Positions 24,194 to 36,533 of a stretch of DNA of 64,000 nucleotides are shown here, piece after piece. Under the pieces are notes generated by a model that saw only the letters and a list, made by a program, of their open reading frames with translations, was not told the DNA's origin and made no database searches. The stretch is from contig NC_134026.1 in NCBI RefSeq assembly GCF_964204645.1, positions 4,278,001 to 4,342,000 of the forward strand. Direction: 5' to 3'. The translations under genes were made by a program, and so were the position numbers. How positions within the stretch are numbered: position 1 is the first letter of the stretch; each line of letters starts with the position of its first letter. Source of the DNA: Tubulanus polymorphus. Lineage: Eukaryota > Nemertea > Palaeonemertea > Tubulaniformes > Tubulanidae.

Positions 24194-25873
24194 ATGGCGG
24201 TCCACACGGCCGGCCAGCCTCTGGAGTGTTTAAGTGTGAGTATTAAACCAATATTTACAACTTACGTGGCAAAATATTCAGTTCTTTTGTTGACAAGGAT
24301 TATCATTGAGTTGATATCTAATTGACCAGTGCACTTTTGGAGTTAATAATCCCTTATGTAGCCTGAAATTAAGGAGTTTAGTTGCGGATTTTTAGTCCAA
24401 ATATCTGCCACCAGGGTATTGTATCATCTGTCAAAGTAGCCTAATCGCTATTGTTTTCTACCTGCAGATTCCGATTGTGCTGAATAAAGAAGTAGATCGT
24501 GACGATCAGGGAAATTTAATTTACGAACCAGATGGTAAAGGTGGTAAACAAGTTCGCTATAGATGTGGATTCAAGATCGGAGGTGGAATCGACCAAGATT
24601 ATACGAAAAGCCCGCATGGTTACAAGGATAATGTAAGTGCTCCGATTCTAAACCTGCTCACCTGGTCAATATGGCAAGGTGATATTTGATATTCTTTAAA
24701 GAATTGCTGAGAAATGGACTTTTTGGAGTTCTCCTTTATTTAGATGTTATTTTATAGGCCCCTTTCTATATTACAACGCAGTGTTTTCAATAAGAGCCAG
24801 GTCCCAGACCCGTCTGTCGTTAGTTAAGGACCCGCCTGTTTTTTCAAACCAGCTTTTGTTTCAGGGACTGTGACATATTATGGGACCTTCCTGTTTTTCA
24901 AAGGGTCCTCGCTTGTTAATTTCTTAATTTATTGAAAACACTGCAAGATGGTCACACTTACCTAGAAACCAGGAAAAAGTCGAGGAATTTTCTTTTCCTT
25001 ATTCAGGGAATTTCATAAAAAAAGCTTTAAGTCAGGGAAATTTATTCAGATTGCTAGATCACACATAAAATCAAGGTTTCCATCTAAGCCTTACGTATTT
25101 GACTGCGTTAATTAATTGAATTCTTAGCAGGTAGGCCTCAAGTCTGGGCGAACAGTTTGTGTCACGGAAAAAGCAAATCAGATAAAAGTGGCCACCTGTA
25201 CTGATAAAATAGCGTAACTCCACACAAATATATATCTACAGCTAGGTCCTTCTTCAGAGGCAGATTTTATAGAGTATATCCTACTAGTATTGCATAATCA
25301 TTATGAATGAAATTGAATTGATTATACTTCAGGGTGTATATGTAACTTATGTCTATGAAAATGGTCCAGCTCATCATGCAGGATTACAAATGCATGACAA
25401 ACTATTGCAGGTAAGAAACAAGTTTTGTTGTTGAAGCTTTCGTTGTCGGCATATCAATGACACAGAGCCACAGTTGGGAGAATAGTTAAGATAATAGTCT
25501 TGAATTACATTATTTTGTATCTACTCCTACTACTTCATATTGTAATTTAAATCGCAAATAAAACATAATAAGATTAGCTTATAAATGCATATGAAGTTTC
25601 AATCATTTTACTGAAAGTTTTTGAGGGACTGATATAGATTTTTTTCGGAATTTTTCGTTAATACAGGTAAATGGTCACGATTTCACGATGGTGACTCATA
25701 AGAAAGCTGTCGAATACATCAAAAAGAAGCCAGTGCTCAATATGCTCGTGTATCGTAAAGGCGTACCACCGATGCAAGGATCTGCAGGCAACATGCAGCC
25801 GATGCAACAAGATCAATATCCGTACAATCCACAACAGCAATATTCACCTCAGGGATTCCAAAGACAGTACTAG
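24194..25873 (+). CDS. TAX1BP3: Tax1-binding protein 3 / TIP-1-like single PDZ protein
   Basis: Four exons, 24194-24235, 24468-24632, 25333-25410 and 25667-25873, all joined in phase 0, give 163 residues. It is essentially one PDZ domain. The carboxylate-binding region reads CGFKIGGGIDQD, and later blocks are GVYVTYVYENGPAHHAGLQM, DKLLQVNGHDFTMVTHKKAV and LNMLVYRKG, closely following human TAX1BP3 (124 residues). The human protein lacks other domains, binds C-terminal PDZ ligands such as beta-catenin and rhotekin, and acts as a scaffold competitor. This homologue has an extra C-terminal tail of about 35 residues, rich in Gln, Pro, Met and Tyr, that is missing in the vertebrate protein. Introns are short. 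An AATAAA near 27181 would imply a long 3' UTR; nearer sites were not obvious. Confidence 0.93.
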
Positions 25874-27745
25874 AATTGTCGTGAACTTTTTCCATTAAAA
25901 GTTACAAGTTTTCAAATCTCTTTCCGAGCTTGAATGGTACAAGGGTTTTTGTTATCGCGGTAAAGACTGCATGTGCTAAATATATCGATTCATTTCACCT
26001 GGAAAGTGCATTCGATCAAAGGATTTCTCATTATTTGTCTATGCTATGTAAAAAGAGTTGTTTTAACAGGAACTATGAATGATAATACATGCAAGGCTAG
26101 ACACTATTTTACAATTCGCAGTTCTCTCAAGTTAAGTCATACAAAACTGTCATGACCATAAATCGAAATGAATAAGGACAAAGTTCTGTGCGATCCATAA
26201 TGAGCTTTCTCCTTTGATAGGTAATGGTATTAATCATTCGTTAGGATTGACCGTCGTCGAACTGAGTATCTATAACTACCGAATTTTGTATTGTACGTAT
26301 GTCATGCCGTACATTGAATTTATTCATTGTGATCATATATGATGTGATGCGTTGAATCTGAAAATGGCTTGTTTCGTTGGCTGTGTCATATTTTTGTAAT
26401 TCATCATTTAGCATGATCCTAGTAAGAATGAATTCAGTAATTGATTTGTATCGTTGAAACATTAGTTTAGTATTGTATTGTTACATTCAAAGTTTTAGTA
26501 CCATTGCGTGATCCATATCTATTGCATATCGCATCAGCCGAAGTAGTGAAGTAAGATATAATAGTATTTATATAGAATGCTTAGAGCAAGGTTGGAAGGG
26601 GCTGCCAACACAATATACTTGCTTACATGATAAATTGATGGTTAGGTATTATTGGGTTTGTGCTTGTAATGTATCATTTTTTATATCCATAAAAATTCTG
26701 TCACAAACTTTTAGCCCTTTATTGCTTAGTATTTAAAAGTTTTTTTCTTTAGTGTATTCCGACATTAGGTCTTTTGTCTCATGACTAAGATGGCTGCAGC
26801 GAAATATTCAAATGCGAATGTGATGCGAAATTTAATTTAAGAGATCTGTCCATTAACCGCAGTTTAGAAGTATTCTTTTGCTTACCCCGATTTTTCTACG
26901 TACATATCTCAATTACATTCGGAAACTAAAACATCAAAGGTGAAATTGCATTTTTGTTGAAATTGTCATATCAGCTACTTGACTAGTATACTGTTTAACA
27001 GGTACTACAGGTCAGTGCAAAAATTCCAAAGTTTACCATTTTCAACTCTATTCCAAAATTTGATTGTCATTTCTAGTTTCGAATTAATTTGTTAGTGTTT
27101 TCAAATTGTGATAAGTGACTTATTTATTAATATCAATTATTATTACTATTATTAATTATACACTTCTTTATACTTAATGTAATAAAACTGTAAAATTATA
27201 ACATTATATACTGCTGTTACTTTATCAGTTCATTAATGTTACCCCTGCATATTTCGGTTAGAAGTTGTGATGGTAGAGAACTCAATTATCCTTTGCTAGA
27301 AAGCTGGCGTGGTAGTCCGTCTGTCGAGAACTCAACTGGATTAGAAACTCCTCTGCTTGAAACAAGTGCAATCCTGTTAGTTCATCTACAGTTGTGTGCA
27401 CTACTCAGTAAACCTCGCTCAAAAATTGGGAGTGGCAAAATCAGTCTTGAGTGAAGGATAGGAAAACACAGATGTCAGAAAAATTATTTCGTTTCTGCCA
27501 GAGTACCCAGTCAAAGGTCCCGCGTTGGCCATGTCCAAGTAAGGCGAGGTTCACAGTACTAAGTTTCCTTGGTCACCTATCAATGATTACTCGAAGACAA
27601 ATTAAGTATTGACAACATGTTTATGGAAAGAATGGAATTTCAATATTTATTTAAATGGAAAACGACAAAAATCTTTTAGAAACAGTTCATAAATTGTATA
27701 CACCTGTACAAACATCAGCTAAAGACTTAACACAATTCATGGCAG
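25874..27745. other. TAX1BP3 3' flank and intergenic region to GALC
   Basis: The genes converge here. AATAAA at about 27181 is a candidate poly(A) signal for TAX1BP3. Only short frames are seen, and no repeats were recognised. Confidence 0.45.
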
Positions 27746-30700
27746 TTACGCAACCTCACGTTCGAAGTACAATTTTTCATCTTTAAACTGAACAGTTGAT
27801 CGCGGTTCATTACTTTTGAAATGGAAATTATCGAAATATCCGACGCCGAAATCGATCATTCCAACAGCCATGAAACCCTTACTGCTAGTCGGTGAACTTA
27901 TATTGTAATTAAACAGTCTTTTCTTATTCAGTTGTACATTAACGTTGGTAACTATTCCATGTTCTGAGGGGATTGTCTGTAATGAGAGAGAAAGCATGAT
28001 CCTTCATCTGTTTTGTGGTGATGACAATGTTACAAAATGTACTTACATTTATGTCCATACTGACTGTATACCACACCCCGTAATCCAATTCTAATTTATC
28101 TTTTAAGTAAACAGTTGAATTCTTAACTAAAAAAAATATACGTATCTCATATCAGATACTTTAATCAAGTGGTTCAAGAATGTCGATTCAGTAAACCCTG
28201 CCTTACTCAGACATAGGCAAAAGTTACTTCCCAACATATTTTCCTATCCTTGACTCGAACTTTGCATATCTTGGACCAAATTTGCCGGTCCCAGTTTGTC
28301 AGAGTTGGGCAAAGTTTACTGTTTACATTTTCAACTGATAGAGGACATGCTATGACCAAGAGTTTCTTACAGGTTGATCCTGTCAGTGAATACAACTTCG
28401 TCTTGTAATCTAGAAACAGGTATATTCCATCGGCGCGATGCACGTGACAACCTCCCTTATTGATTCTAGCAGCGATGAACATTCCGGATGTTCCGTTTTC
28501 ACCATCACTGGTTAGAATGTCAACTTGCATATATAAATCACTCCTGATAATTCAAAGAAGACTCTTAGGGATATCTCGTTATCATTTCGTCATTGAGGCA
28601 ATCAGACGATAGAAACCTACGTACCACGAATAATTACCGATAAGTGTAATAGGATTGTTAACTTTACACCAGTTAATCGGCATCGCGGTCACTGTCTGCT
28701 TAACAACTTGATTGTGACTATCACCTGGCAGTTTAACAACTTCGAATACTCCAGCTTGTTGTGCAAAATATTTAGGCTCGCTGATCGCTTCATAACCTAT
28801 CAATACATACATTATAGTAATAAGTGTACAAGATTCTTCATCTATCAACTATTGCACAGCAAGTTACGCAAGTCTTTAACACTCTGTTTCGTTAATTTTC
28901 TAGACATGAACTTATCTCTAATCCTAAGAAACTAAAGTATAACCTGTTTCAAAATTATCAGTGTATGACACTGGGAATGGCTTTTGGCGTGGTATTGGAT
29001 AATATCCTTTGTTGCCGGTAGACAATGTCGTCAGTGTATAAACTTCGTTAACTGCCAAGTTGAGCTCGAATATTCCATTTATGACCTACAGTTGAAGGGA
29101 TGAAACCAAACAGTTTTTTCACTATTATCACAACTGAGATCAAGTATTAATATAGTTTTAGCTACTCACGGGAATAGTTTTCATCCTTTTGAAAAGAATT
29201 GTAGAATTCCCGATTGTGTCGAACTTGCTATACCAAACATATAACTTCGTAAAATATCTCTAGAAATTGATGAAAAATATTTCAGTTATTAATCAGCAAG
29301 TAACTCTTCCTTACACATTATGTTTATTAAATAATAGTTGAGCAGTAATTATTCATTACTAACAAAAATTTTTATGGGTCAAACACTTACATACGTGCCT
29401 TTCAATCGAAAAAGTGCCTTTTCCGGTGCCACACTAAACTTGGGCATAGCATAAAAACAGTGTCCAAATGCTGGGTCCTAAAAGAGGGAAGAGAAGAAAC
29501 ATTGCTGCAAAAATTTGCAAGTGGTTAATATTTAGTTTTATATGTTACAACGTACATACAATAGTACTGATAATTATAGTGAGGGCTTTTTGATCTGGAC
29601 TAGTCAATGCAGTGTAGGTGCCATTATTTACCAGCCGACCAACACCAAAATCATGTTTCAAATACCTCCAACCAATTTCAGTGAACTGAGTAATATGAGC
29701 TGCAAAAGACACAAATATATGTACGTTTATAGTGCATACTGCTAAATTCCATTCATAGATGAGATAATCCCAGTACTTGAGTACATGTATAAGAATAACT
29801 GTAAGGTTATTTGACCTGAAATCCATATTGGTGAACTAACATCGTAGTAACCAGACCAAGGTGTATTTGCAGTCATGAGACCATTACGAGTATAAGGTAA
29901 CGCATCATAGTAACTGGCAATAACACTCCATGATAATATTCTACAAACAGTGCAAGTGATAGAGAAGGTTTAATTGCATTCACATGATCATGTTTAGGGC
30001 TTTGATAGACCAGAAATATGATGGAGAATTCCAAAACATACCCAGTTAAATGTCCATTTACATAGCTTTCAGTCAATATCTAAAACAGTATTGCAGCAAT
30101 GAAATAAAAGTGAGATACAAAAACGAAAGCATGAAAATACCTCTAGTGAAATGAACTTACACGCGCCCAGCAAGCACCACCATGTAAATCATCATAGGCG
30201 CTGTACTCCTCGGATCCCCATAACTTTTTATCAGTTTTCAGCGCGTTATCTGGTGAATGAGTTCCCGGATAATGTACGCTATCAATATCAAAATAAGTGT
30301 TTTACGCACCGGAATTCCTATAGTAAATAGACATTATCAATTGGACTCTCACCCAATCGCATCGATTGCCTTCGACAAGACTGGATCGTCGAGGACATCT
30401 GAAATGATTGGTTCCCACACTCCGTCAGCGGCAACAATACGCAACGTCTCGTAACCAGATTGATCAAGAGCCTCTCGCAACATCTGAATGAAGACATAAA
30501 TACATGAGAATCGCATCTGCCACATTTGAACGTAGGTTTAAATTCAAAGGTAAAATTTTTACCTTGATGTATTCTGTATCAAAAGGTCTTTCATTCCATA
30601 TCTGAAATAAACAAATTTCGATGTTCAAATCATTTGAAAGTCAGTAGAAAAAGTAATACACATAAATGTATGGAAGGAAGTCTATGAGTCTTACCCCAAT

Positions 30701-31538
30701 ATAGTCAATAGTTAGGTTATGATATTTCTGAGCTCCAGTGATCCAATTCATAATATAAGTAACAAGATTTGTCCTATTCTTATATGGATTACCCTGACTA
30801 CCTAACCACACAGGGAAAGCCCACGGCAATCCGTATAACCTGATGTTTGGGTTACGCTAAGATGAGAAATAAGACCATTAGAATTAACCTTTCTGCATGC
30901 ATTATCAACCAAGACAAAAGTATTTTCTGCTTACAAATTTAGCTTCTTTCATCAACCACCATTCATAGCCTCGAAAGTAATTTTCGTCATCGCTTGTATG
31001 CATGTGAGATGCTTCAGTTCCATCTGAAAATATTTTGTAAATTGTCACAGAAAATACAAGATACATGAGTTGAAGCAAGTTATGTATAGCCCTTACCTGT
31101 ACTTTGTGAATCGCCACCAATTTCTACCTTCAGTATATGCAAGGAGGCTCCAAAGTTTGGCTGCACAAAACGAAGAATATTTTACTTCTATTCCTCATTA
31201 CCAGTATATACATGTATCTTTCCTATGAATAAATTACGTGTCGCTTACCTTAAATAAATAATCTAAGATGTGACTTCGATACGGTTCAGGGTAGTTTACT
31301 AACAATGGTGAAGTGGCCTACATCAGAATTGAAGGAAAAGAAGACATAACTTATGGTATAATAATGATTATCAGAAGAAAAACAGGCATTTTACTCCTGG
31401 TATTACGGTACTTACTCCTGCACTTATCCCTCCAACTCCATCAAACTCTAAACCCAATCCAGGTGTATCATCAACATCATACACTCCAGCACTCATTACT
31501 GAACTGATGAGGATATTCATCAAAATCAAAAGCTTCAT
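27746..31538 (-). CDS. GALC: Galactocerebrosidase (galactosylceramidase, GH59)
   Basis: Eighteen coding exons, 690 residues (human about 685). Coordinates from the start: 31416-31538, 31249-31317, 31097-31160, 30935-31023, 30695-30856, 30563-30601, 30353-30483, 30161-30278, 30042-30079, 29816-29940, 29560-29699, 29391-29477, 29170-29259, 28944-29085, 28625-28796, 28371-28543, 28047-28126, 27746-27976. GALC removes galactose from galactosylceramide and psychosine in lysosomes. A signal peptide ([18 protein letters not shown]) leads into the TIM barrel, whose start reads [12 protein letters not shown]. The acid/base Glu is in IWNERP (E173) and the nucleophile in LWGSEEYS (E249), both offset by nine from human E182 and E258. 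The beta-sandwich and C-terminal lectin-like domain follow, with INKGG and YFDNF blocks. Several N-glycosylation sequons are present. Every junction is phase-consistent, including one weak GTCAAA donor at exon 10. Confidence 0.96.
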
Positions 31539-32218
31539 TTTCACTAAATACCTGTAGAGCAATAATCAATGACTCCTTTAGAAATTACAATTCATTTTGT
31601 GTTTAAATCACCTCAGACATCGGACGCATTTTTGCGCTGTCAGTACTGTCTATATGCATGCACACAAATGCACCATGCAATAGAACTTTTTTTTCATTTA
31701 TGTGAATCATGCCACAGATGTAGACATGATCATGCGAGCATAGAGTCCATGTGATTACAAAACATTTCATAATCGAGTGTGGCTGCTATTAATCAGTGCG
31801 CACTGTGTGTACTATAGAAGAAAGCATGTATTGTCAACCTGAATACACACACAATACATTCGTCAAATACTAGATTGATTTATCCTGGGATTCTCCAGTA
31901 CGTTCATACTGAAACCAGCAACTCGACAAACAGATGGCTACAGTCGATCAAAAAGCATGCACAAAATCAACAAATACAGGGTTTTAATTAGATATTTTGA
32001 TATATGCATTATCGAGTTTTATTATTTTTAGTAATAATTTTTACATATTTTACATCAACCCAGCAGAACAAAATGAAGCAATCTATGTCGCTATAGAAAT
32101 GATGATACTTCCTCAGTCCTCAATTACATATTGTAAATCCAGGTGAATATTCTAAACAAATTAAATTACAGTTCGGAAGCCCATCCTTAATTGTAACAAG
32201 TACAAATGAATGATTATC
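31539..32218. other. Short intergenic region between GALC and PRIM2
   Basis: Both genes are on the minus strand, so this holds the GALC promoter and the PRIM2 3' end. A TACAG acceptor 13 bases before the GALC ATG suggests a 5' UTR intron. Nothing else is recognised. Confidence 0.5.
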
Positions 32219-35200
32219 TTATGATTGTTCATCCATGTCACACTCCATTAATAGTTTATCCATTTCTTCATTGTCCATGTCGTCCATTATGTTCGACGTG
32301 TCGGTCAAAATTTTCGATTCAGTTTTGTTCATTTTCTTGGTACTAGATGGCGTTTGAGAACCTCCTTTCACTATCCGTACGTTAGACGTCTGCGATACCG
32401 CTATAGAAATAAACAAATAGTTTACAATAGAGCACAAGTTTATCAAGATTCTAGGACGTTTTATCATGCAGATTTATGATCAAATAAATCGAAATCTACG
32501 TACATTCGGGTTTGCGTTCTCCAGATTCGTATTTTTGACTTTCCTCGAAGAATTGATTTGGATGATTAACGGCGATTCCAGTATCATTGACCATGTGAGT
32601 AACCTCAAAATATCTTCCGCATGCTAGTTGATAATGGCCACCCTTGACGTATGCCATAACCTGCCGAAAAAAAAACAAATATTTTGAAACACCATTATAT
32701 GCATTCAATTGTAAGGGATTCAGAATGTCCGAATTGTGGTGGACAGCTGAACCGAGAGTACTAAACTTCGCGACAAATTTAGTTAAAGTTCTCACGTCAT
32801 CAATTCCATCCTTCGATATGCCTTTAGCTTGGAATCGTTGTCGCAGTAGTCCAGCATCGCTATGTTTGAATGGGCATCCTATGAAATAAGAGTAAGTCAA
32901 TGAACTGTGATAGAGAAATCTACTAACTCAATTATTTTACAACTAAGAGGCAACTTATTACCGTGACTATCGCCTTGACCGGGAGTATTAGACATGATGA
33001 TTTTCATACAGCTATACGGAGTATAGTCGGCACGTTTGCCTTCTTTACCATAGTTATGGCGTATATTGTACGCATATTGTTTATCAAACTGAAAATGCAA
33101 TAATTTCATTGAAGTTTTTTTTTTCAATCGTAATGGGAAAAGTTTCTACAGCGTAGGAAATGAATAGGATTGAAGGCGATTTCAAGCCTGAAAGACTTAC
33201 CTTATCGACATCCATGATCTTCGAGAATTCCGCTCGCCAGAATTTCAAAGCCTCGTCTAACGACATTCCGATAGCTTTCAGGAACAGACCGTACTGCATA
33301 CGACCCCCGTGTTTCAGATGATGAGTCTGTCGTAAACCTTGATGCACCTGCTGCATGCATGGCGGAAATGACTTTTTAGATAGCTGAAGAGACAAAGAGA
33401 ACATTCAATAAGATATTGGTATGGTAAATAAGTCGCACCATTTGTAATTGAGGTAGTGAAGCGATATTCTAAATACCTCATCGACCATAGCAGCAGTTAC
33501 TTCACCAGTGTTAGATTTCTTATTCGTGTAATCTTGACCGAAATACCCTTTATTCAGTCCATTTAAAATTGGCACTAATCGGTTGTCCTCTTCTAGATTT
33601 GGCAATGCTCGCGCTGTCACCTGAGGAAGATGCAAAACTTATATCGTATTTCACAGATGCTAAATGGATGCTGATTGAAAATCATTTCCATTGTCCTGTA
33701 CAATAGGGACACATTTCCCATAATTTTCATCAGATCCTTGAAATATCAATCTGTTTGCATACTACGTACTGATAAGGCGTGCGAAAGATTGGTTCGAAAA
33801 ACACCGGCAATTAAAGACACAAGATCGCTGTGAGGTACGTAAGCGTATCCTTTTTCTAAGTAGATTTTTCGAGATCTGACGAGATCATGAGCTTCTGTAA
33901 AGGGAACCTATAAAGAAAAGAACATTTCCCGGTGAATAATTTGATAGACAGCTTCTTTACAACATTTCTTCAGATCCACTCAAGTCGCATTGTGTCAAAA
34001 ATTGATGATCAGAAGTGAAATTTTGTCTTAAACCGTTCAGTGCTGACTAATTAATATCCTATAGTGCTGGAGATAATTTGAAAATTCTAAACAATTCCAC
34101 CCTAGTGTGTTGAACAACGGGAATACCACTATAGTGCGTCTACACTGCAGCGCGGTGTATCGTTAGCTACTAGTATTTCACTATGTTTGACACGTGCTGC
34201 CATTTTTCAAGAGAGATAATAAATTACTAATTACATCAATACACCGCAGTGCGGTGTACTAGCAAAATCTATCACTGATTTATACACTGCACTGCGGTGT
34301 AGACGCACTGAAAGGGTTAAAATGTTGTCTGTACTATCTACTCTACGTATACATACCTTGAAATAATCAATACCCTGTATTTTGGCAGGCGTAATATCGT
34401 ACGAAGAGCTAACCAACAGAGGTTTCAATCGTTCGCGCTCAGCTTCTGGTATCTATTTCATAAGAGGTCATTAATCATTAATAATGGATTTTTTATTAAT
34501 TTGCAGTAGATATCATTTTCGTTCTAGAAGTAATTATTACTTACAGGTGAATAATCCAAGTTGTTGCTGTCAAGAAATAACTTTATGTTATTCGAAGATT
34601 CTTCAGTGAATCTGTGACGAAATAAATCGACTTCCTGAGTAATGAACCAGCGTTTTAGATCTTCGCTAGAATGATACGTAAGAGATAATCGTTCAATATT
34701 TCAAGTAGAATTCTAAGTAACACCCTTTCCTGATTATGGTACTTACGATTTACAATATGCCAGCCTTAGGATGAAATGCGAAATTTGGTCTTTCCTTATA
34801 TCATTGAAGTCACATTGACCAGGCTTAAATTGGAATCAAAACATGTCACTTACAAACAACAAAGTTGGAATCAGCCAATAGTCTCCATTTTCCGAAATTT
34901 AGACTCCAGGGGCCAGTTCCTCAAGTTAGTTAAAGTTAACTGGTGGAGAGCTGACATACTGACAATTAAAATTGCACTGATGGTATTTATCTGCCGGTTA
35001 TCTTTAACCAACTTTTGAGCAACTGGCCCGAGGCATCTTAATATTTCGAGCTCAATACCATGGATTTTAAGGCCTGGATTGGAAACATCAATTCTTATTA
35101 CACTACAATGATTGTTATGAACATCCCCAGGCCAATCATTATCCATCTACACCAACCTTATTGAATGTTTTGATATTGCTTTTCTTTAGTTCTTCTCTTA

Positions 35201-35581
35201 GGGCATCTTTGTATTCTTTACTCGATTTCACAACCCGAATACCAATTGTTTCGACACTTTTAAGGGCTGTTAAAACGATAAAAGTGATAAGGCTTAAAAG
35301 TTAAATTTGAATTTGTTCCCTTTCAACAAGGAAACTGGTTTTCTTCGGAATTTTCAGCCACATAAGACAGCGTAATCTGGTGTACTGATTGTACATAACA
35401 AGAAGGAAAGATAAAAAATCTAACCTTTAGCTCTTTCCGCAGCAAATTCTTCAAATTCCTGCAATGTTATATTATCAATTGGAGGCAAGGTATAGAGCTG
35501 CAACCCGAGGTGGTCTCTTTGTAGTGACTTGTTTAACGATTGGAATTTATCATCCTTCTTCCGCCTTCTATTAAGCTCCAT
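32219..35581 (-). CDS. PRIM2: DNA primase large subunit
   Basis: Twelve exons, 524 residues (human 509). From the start: 35425-35581, 35157-35266, 34747-34823, 34545-34665, 34357-34452, 33770-33907, 33477-33620, 33201-33383, 32962-33088, 32796-32878, 32504-32660, 32219-32400. PRIM2 is the regulatory subunit of primase in the DNA polymerase alpha complex, and its C-terminal Fe-S domain is needed to start RNA primers. The four [4Fe-4S] ligands are all present at C290 (FPPCMQQ), C369 (YSCMKII), C386 (GCPFKHS) and C426 (LACGRYF), with almost the human spacing. Further signatures are [41 protein letters not shown] and HPNQFFEES. The C-terminal tail is acidic and variable, as in other animals. Intron 2 uses a GTTGGT donor. 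Introns 2 and 5 carry MITEs. Confidence 0.96.
34028..34320. mobile_element. TTAA-flanked piggyBac-like MITE, copy B (uninterrupted)
   Basis: About 285 bp between two TTAA motifs, in PRIM2 intron 5 and inverted relative to copy A at 18143-18564. One end reads CTGAAAGGG-TTAA and the other TTAA-ACCGTTCAG. The interior carries three near-palindromic ACACCGCAGTGCGGTGT-type units. It shows the empty site for the foldback MITE that splits copy A. Confidence 0.8.
34909..35029. repeat. Diverged GGGGCCAGTTGC-family foldback element
   Basis: It lies in PRIM2 intron 2. Ends are GGGGCCAGTTCCTCAAG and GAGCAACTGGCCC. The interior has AAGTTAACTGG and CCGGTTATCTTTAACCAACTT, so this is a sequence variant of the family, not a decayed copy of the same consensus. 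Confidence 0.6.
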
Positions 35582-36533
35582 TTTGCTGAGGAGTCGACTA
35601 GCATTCGCTCAGAAAACCTTCAAGCAAAATCAAGATATTAATATTACAATAAATGATCGATGTATCGAGTTAGATTTTATCAGGCTATATTTTTCAAGAT
35701 ATTCACAGGGACCTGGCACAAAGATCTGTTGACACTTTCGTTTATCATAATGATTAAGCAGGACAGGTTTACTAACAGACTACTAGTTAATTATGTTAAT
35801 TACATAATGTTATGTTAATTACATGATTTTAGACTGAAGAAATATTTCTCATATGTTTTAAATAAACATTTTATCATCTAATTCATTTATATTGTGGGAT
35901 TTTACTCCTATTTTAATTACACAGTTAAATGAGTTTTTTTTGTAAGGTCTGAAGGATAAAAAAGGACAGGGCAAGGGTCAAAATATTCGCATGCAGTCTC
36001 TTTTTGGTGAAAATAATTGGTATTATCTCAATATACTACCAACAACAATTAATCTTACTAAATCGAATTGAATAGTAACCGAGGGGAAATATAATTCCAT
36101 TGAAATTTAACTTGATTTCTTAAAATAGAACAATTTCGACCAATCTAAATAAATAAACGGTCCTTTAACTGAAACATATCGCGTCTAAGACAATTAATAG
36201 TTTAGATTACAATGCATTGAAATATATTTGGTTCGATTTCATGTAACAATTATCCGAAAAACTAACTTTATCAATTTATTTAGCTTCGAAATTGGCGGAC
36301 ACTCACTTGCCAAACACTTCCGTAGTCTGATTGAATTGTATTGGTTTTTATTGCACCATTGTTTTTGTCATCTCGTCTATGTTCATCTCGTATTATGCAA
36401 TCCATAACAATCTGTGAGAATCTTTATTACGGCAACTAGCTGATTGAATTAATTGTGGGTTTGAGGCTCTTGGATTAATTTTGTTGGGATTCGAACCCAC
36501 ACATACTGCTTCACAGGTTGCGGCGATGTCAAT
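35582..36533. other. Intergenic, divergent promoters of PRIM2 and PRXL2C
   Basis: About 950 bp without a gene. Near 36480-36500 a GGTTCGAATCC-type B-box motif occurs on the minus strand, but without a complete tRNA fold. No other feature is recognised. Confidence 0.5.

Noticed and set aside
28621-28626. GTAGGT donor for GALC exon 15
   Set aside because: It gives an immediate stop in exon 16. The GTACGT donor four bases earlier in the transcript restores NYSW-SDLY and the family alignment.
36478-36502. Possible tRNA gene from a GGGTTCGAATCCC motif on the minus strand
   Set aside because: The T-arm-like motif is present, but I could not find matching acceptor and D-arm sequence at the right distances. 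It may be a tRNA-derived SINE scrap.
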